Source: an uncultured Lachnospiraceae bacterium (GTDB lineage Bacteria; Bacillota; Clostridia; Lachnospirales; Lachnospiraceae). Taken from it: DNA of 7,931 nucleotides. This document shows positions 5,722-7,931 of the stretch, piece by piece. The stretch is taken from the NCBI GenBank assembly GCA_902803155.1, contig CADCOU010000285.1, forward strand, positions 1 to 7,931, given 5' to 3'. The position numbers were made by a program, and so were the translations under genes. Numbering within the stretch: position 1 is the stretch's first letter; the number at the start of each line of letters is the position of its first letter. The notes beneath the pieces are model-generated. The model was not told the origin of the DNA and ran no database searches. It worked only from the letters and a program-made list of their open reading frames with translations.

Positions 5722-6627
5722 ATGACTGCAAAACGTGATTATTATGAGGTTCTCGGGTGCAGCAGAGACGCATCGGACAAGGATATCAAAAAAGCATACC
5801 GGAAAAAGGCCAGGCAGTTTCACCCGGACAGTAATCCGAACAATGCTCAGGCAGAGCAGAAGTTCAAGGAGATCAATGAGGCGTATAATGTCCTGAGCGA
5901 TCCTGAGAAGCGGAAACTGTACGATCAGTTCGGCATGGCCGCGTTTGACGAGACCGGGAATCCGGCGTCGCAGGGGGCTTATGGCTCAGATCCGTTCGGC
6001 AGCGGCCCATTCTCGGGAAATCCGTATGGATCCGGGCAGACATGGACAGACGGAAATACGACATACCGGACGTACCATTTCAGCGGGGATGATCCGGACC
6101 TGAAGGATATCTTTGGCGGACTTTTCGGGGATGGAGTCAGGTTTTCTTCCGGAGATACTGCGGGAGGCGGATTCTCGGGATTCGGAACCGGCGATGGATT
6201 CGGAAGCGCAACCGGATTCAAAACAGGCGCGGGATTCGGAAGCGGATCCGGGTTCAGAACAGGCGCAGGTTTCGGAGGAAGAACAGGATACAGGGAACCG
6301 GAACGTCTGGATCTTCAGAAAGACCTGCACATCCCGTTTACGACAGCCGTGTTCGGGGGAGAAGTCAAGGTTTCTACGCCGGATGGCAGCGTGATGCTGA
6401 AGATCCCGGCGGGATGCCAGTGCGGAAGGAAGTTCCGGCTTGCAGGGAAAGGAAAGAAGAGCTCCGGAGATCCAAAGGTAAGAGGCGATCTGTACGTCGT
6501 CATCCAGATTACTGTCCCGAAGGACCTGAGTGCTGCCGAGGTGCGCAAGCTTCGTGAGTATGAGCATCTGAGGCAGGAAAAGAAAAGTGAAAAGGGAAAG
6601 GGTAGAAATAAAAACTCCGCAGCATAG
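5722..6627 (+). CDS. J-domain co-chaperone, DnaJ/CbpA-like with a single C-terminal domain
   Basis: A 301-residue Hsp40 that should stimulate the DnaK ATPase and deliver substrates. The J domain (about 5-70) has HPD at 34-36, required for DnaK. A long glycine/phenylalanine-rich region (78-190) includes DIFGGLFGDG at 129-138 and ends in two tandem 12-residue repeats. One substrate-binding beta-sandwich follows (about 195-267), with FGGEV, LKIPAGCQCGRKFRLAGKG and RGDLYVV typical of CTD II. Then come a short helix (270-285) and a lysine-rich tail. The DnaJ zinc finger (four CxxCxGxG motifs) is absent, as in CbpA, and so is a CTD I, which standard DnaJ and CbpA both have. GGAGGTGA lies 6 bases before the ATG. 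It follows hsp20 but beyond a terminator. It is probably an accessory J protein, not the housekeeping DnaJ. Confidence 0.9.
   Translation: MTAKRDYYEVLGCSRDASDKDIKKAYRKKARQFHPDSNPNNAQAEQKFKEINEAYNVLSDPEKRKLYDQFGMAAFDETGNPASQGAYGSDPFGSGPFSGNPYGSGQTWTDGNTTYRTYHFSGDDPDLKDIFGGLFGDGVRFSSGDTAGGGFSGFGTGDGFGSATGFKTGAGFGSGSGFRTGAGFGGRTGYREPERLDLQKDLHIPFTTAVFGGEVKVSTPDGSVMLKIPAGCQCGRKFRLAGKGKKSSGDPKVRGDLYVVIQITVPKDLSAAEVRKLREYEHLRQEKKSEKGKGRNKNSAA
6196..6267 (+). repeat. Two tandem 36-bp repeats inside the J-protein Gly/Phe region
   Basis: Units 6196-6231 and 6232-6267 encode GFGSATGFKTGA and GFGSGSGFRTGA, and a third partial copy (GFGG) follows at 6268. They differ by several substitutions, so the duplication is not recent. 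The 36-base period keeps the frame, so copy number can vary without breaking the gene. Confidence 0.8.
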
Positions 6628-6681
6628 CGGAAAAGAGCATTAACTGCACTCCTTTTTACAGACATTCAGTATGGATATAAT

Positions 6682-6724
6682 AAAACAGTCATGTCAGAAA
6701 GAACCATCTGGCATGGCTGTTTTT
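6682..6724. terminator. Bidirectional terminator between the J-protein and PPC genes
   Basis: A 12-bp stem with one G-U pair (6682-6693 with 6712-6723) ends in TTTTT on the plus strand and in TTTTATTA on the minus strand. CAGA/TCTG can pair inside the loop. It separates two convergent genes. Confidence 0.82.
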
Positions 6725-6749
6725 GCTTTATACCGATTATCGGATACTC

Positions 6750-7169
6750 TCAGAAATCGAACAGATTCAGTCCCGTCCCGTCATCGTATTTCCTGCCGAC
6801 ATGGCCTTCCAGCACGGTCACAGTCAGTTCGCAGGTGCCGGAGATCCGGCATGCTGTCAGGTGGCCCCCGTGAATGTTCATTTCATCATCGCAGAGATTG
6901 ACGTGGAGATGAAGATATGGCTCACCGTCTTTCTCAGTGATACTCCCGACGATGGAGGACACTTCCTGTTCTCCGAAGTATTCCTTCCCTTCAAACTGAT
7001 GATCGGCGACTCTGTAGATTCCGATCTTTGCGTAATCCGCAGCACCCAGTCCGCTGACCGATCCAAGCAGGATATGCTCCTTACGGCAGAATTCGGTGAG
7101 AGATTCCATAATCTCCTCGCCCCGGTCAATCCTGACAAGGTAGTATTCCCGAAACTTTCTGTATTCCAT
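6750..7169 (-). CDS. PPC/DUF296-domain protein
   Basis: A 139-residue protein consisting of one PPC domain (plants and prokaryotes conserved, DUF296), the usual length for the bacterial form. Visible family features: GSVSGLGA at 36-43 and the histidine cluster HLHVNLCDDEMNIHGGHL at 87-104 (His87, His89, His100, His103), where bacterial structures bind metal. In plants the domain accompanies AT-hook DNA-binding motifs; no AT hook is present here, so DNA binding is only possible. The biochemical role of bacterial members is unsettled. GGAGGG lies 7 bases before the ATG. It is a single-gene unit with an extended -10 promoter, divergent from a dehydrogenase gene with which it may share control. 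Confidence 0.87.
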   Translation of the reverse strand: MEYRKFREYYLVRIDRGEEIMESLTEFCRKEHILLGSVSGLGAADYAKIGIYRVADHQFEGKEYFGEQEVSSIVGSITEKDGEPYLHLHVNLCDDEMNIHGGHLTACRISGTCELTVTVLEGHVGRKYDDGTGLNLFDF

Positions 7170-7202
7170 TATAATGCCCTCCGATAATATCTTTCTCCCA
7201 AT

Positions 7203-7211
7203 ATCATAGCA
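7203..7211 (-). promoter_or_regulatory. Extended -10 promoter of the PPC-domain gene
   Basis: On the minus strand TGC-TATGAT reads as an extended -10 element (TGn before the hexamer). No good -35 lies 17 bases upstream, as is usual for this promoter type. It is about 34 bases before the ATG. Confidence 0.55.
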
Positions 7212-7214
7212 CAG

Positions 7215-7243
7215 TCCTGTTACAATTCCTGTTTTCCTCCTGT
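7215..7243 (+). repeat. Three direct repeats of TCCTGT in a divergent promoter region
   Basis: TCCTGT occurs at 7215-7220, 7227-7232 and 7238-7243, spaced 12 and 11 bases, close to one helical turn. They overlap the -35 box and spacer of the dehydrogenase promoter and lie just upstream of the PPC-gene -10. This arrangement suits a regulator binding one DNA face. No regulator gene is visible in the window. Confidence 0.5.
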
Positions 7244-7248
7244 ATAAT
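7220..7248 (+). promoter_or_regulatory. Sigma-A promoter of the dehydrogenase gene
   Basis: TTACAA (7220-7225), a 17-base spacer and a perfect TATAAT (7243-7248), inside the palindrome TATAATTATA (7243-7252). It lies about 42 bases before the chosen start codon. Confidence 0.75.
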
Positions 7249-7290
7249 TATAGAAAAGAGCTTCAGGTTCAGTTCATGGAGATCAGCAAT

Positions 7291-7931
7291 ATGAAAGAAA
7301 GAGTGGCGGTAGTGACGGGAGGTGCCCACGGGATCGGAGAGGCGATCGTGAAGTCATTCCGGGAGGAAGGCTGCCGGGTGGAAGTGATCGATATCCGACC
7401 CGGGGATCATTATGTCGGGGACATTTCCAGAAAAGAGGTTTTGGAAGCCTTTGCCGGTTATGTGATTCGGAAATACGGGAAGATCGATTTTCTGGTAAAC
7501 AATGCGCTTCCTCAGATGAAGGGGATCTCAGATTGTACTTATGAGGAGTTTCAGAATGCCCTGGCTGTCGGAGTGACCGCGCCGTTTTATCTTTCCAAAC
7601 TGTTTGCGGAGCATTTTGCACCGGGTGCCGCCATTGTCAATATCTCCTCGTCCCGGGACCGCATGAGCCAGCCCCAGACGGAGAGCTATACAGCGGCTAA
7701 GGGCGGGATCGCCGCTCTGACGCATGCCCTGGCGGTCAGTTTTGCAGGAAAAGTCCGGGTCAATTCCATATCTCCCGGCTGGATCGATACGGATGATGCC
7801 GTCTATGAAGGTCCGGATGCAATCCAGCAGCCGGCAGGAAGAGTCGGCAACCGGATGGATATCGCCAATATGGTCCTGTATCTGTGCTCGGACAAGGCCG
7901 GCTTTATCACCGGGGAGAACATCTGCATCGA
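7291..7931 (+). CDS. Short-chain dehydrogenase/reductase (SDR), 3' end outside the window
   Basis: An NAD(P)-dependent oxidoreductase of the classical SDR family, about 213 residues visible of some 240-250. The Rossmann motif TGGAHGIG is at 9-16, NNA at 70-72, the catalytic Ser120 in NISSS, Tyr133 and Lys137 in YTAAK, and SPGWIDT at 161-167. An acidic residue after beta-2 (Asp34) favours NAD over NADP. The ATG at 7291 is preferred: GGAG lies 9 bases upstream, and the protein then starts MKERVAVVTGG like most relatives. An in-frame ATG at 7276 has a poorer site. The frame stays open to the last base, so the gene continues past the window. The substrate cannot be told; the family oxidises many alcohols, sugars and steroids. 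Confidence 0.9.
   Translation, partial: MKERVAVVTGGAHGIGEAIVKSFREEGCRVEVIDIRPGDHYVGDISRKEVLEAFAGYVIRKYGKIDFLVNNALPQMKGISDCTYEEFQNALAVGVTAPFYLSKLFAEHFAPGAAIVNISSSRDRMSQPQTESYTAAKGGIAALTHALAVSFAGKVRVNSISPGWIDTDDAVYEGPDAIQQPAGRVGNRMDIANMVLYLCSDKAGFITGENICI

Noticed and set aside
6655..6681. Plus-strand promoter TTTACA/TATAAT after the J-protein gene
   Set aside because: The 15-base spacing is short, and it would run straight into the terminator at 6682-6724 with no plus-strand gene behind it.

Overview
The window looks like chromosomal DNA of a Bacillota bacterium, most likely a clostridium of the Lachnospiraceae type. This is inference from strong AGGAGG-type ribosome binding sites, sigma-A promoters close to TTGACA/TATAAT, a CIRCE heat-shock operator, and the protein families present. 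No phage, insertion sequence, CRISPR array, rRNA or tRNA was recognised.

Layout. Positions 1-172 hold no recognised gene, only a strong bidirectional terminator. Positions 173-3044 are four minus-strand genes read in the order antitoxin (Phd/YefM type), PIN-domain toxin (VapC type), ADP-dependent sugar/phosphosugar kinase, class II ketose-bisphosphate aldolase. The gaps are a 4-base overlap, 20 bases and 15 bases. The only convincing promoter seen for all four lies before the antitoxin. A small plus-strand membrane protein of unknown function follows (3223-3624). It converges on truA (minus, 3668-4603), whose protein carries an insertion of about 64 residues. A gene-free stretch (4604-5049) holds the truA promoter and leader and, divergently, a CIRCE-controlled promoter for a small heat-shock protein (5050-5520). 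Next comes a J-domain co-chaperone with a shortened C-terminal half (5722-6627). A PPC/DUF296-domain protein (6750-7169, minus) and a short-chain dehydrogenase (7291 to the window edge, plus) are transcribed divergently from facing promoters that share a triple TCCTGT repeat.

How the genes work together. The kinase and aldolase look like the phosphorylation and cleavage steps of a ketose catabolic route: sugar phosphate to bisphosphate, then two trioses, with ADP rather than ATP as probable phosphoryl donor. The toxin-antitoxin pair directly upstream probably shares their transcript. Hsp20 and the J protein form a neighbouring protein-quality-control pair: Hsp20 holds unfolded clients and J proteins pass clients to DnaK. 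They are separated by a terminator, so they need not be one operon. The most unusual items are the toxin-antitoxin/ADP-kinase/aldolase cluster, the enlarged TruA and the single-CTD J protein.
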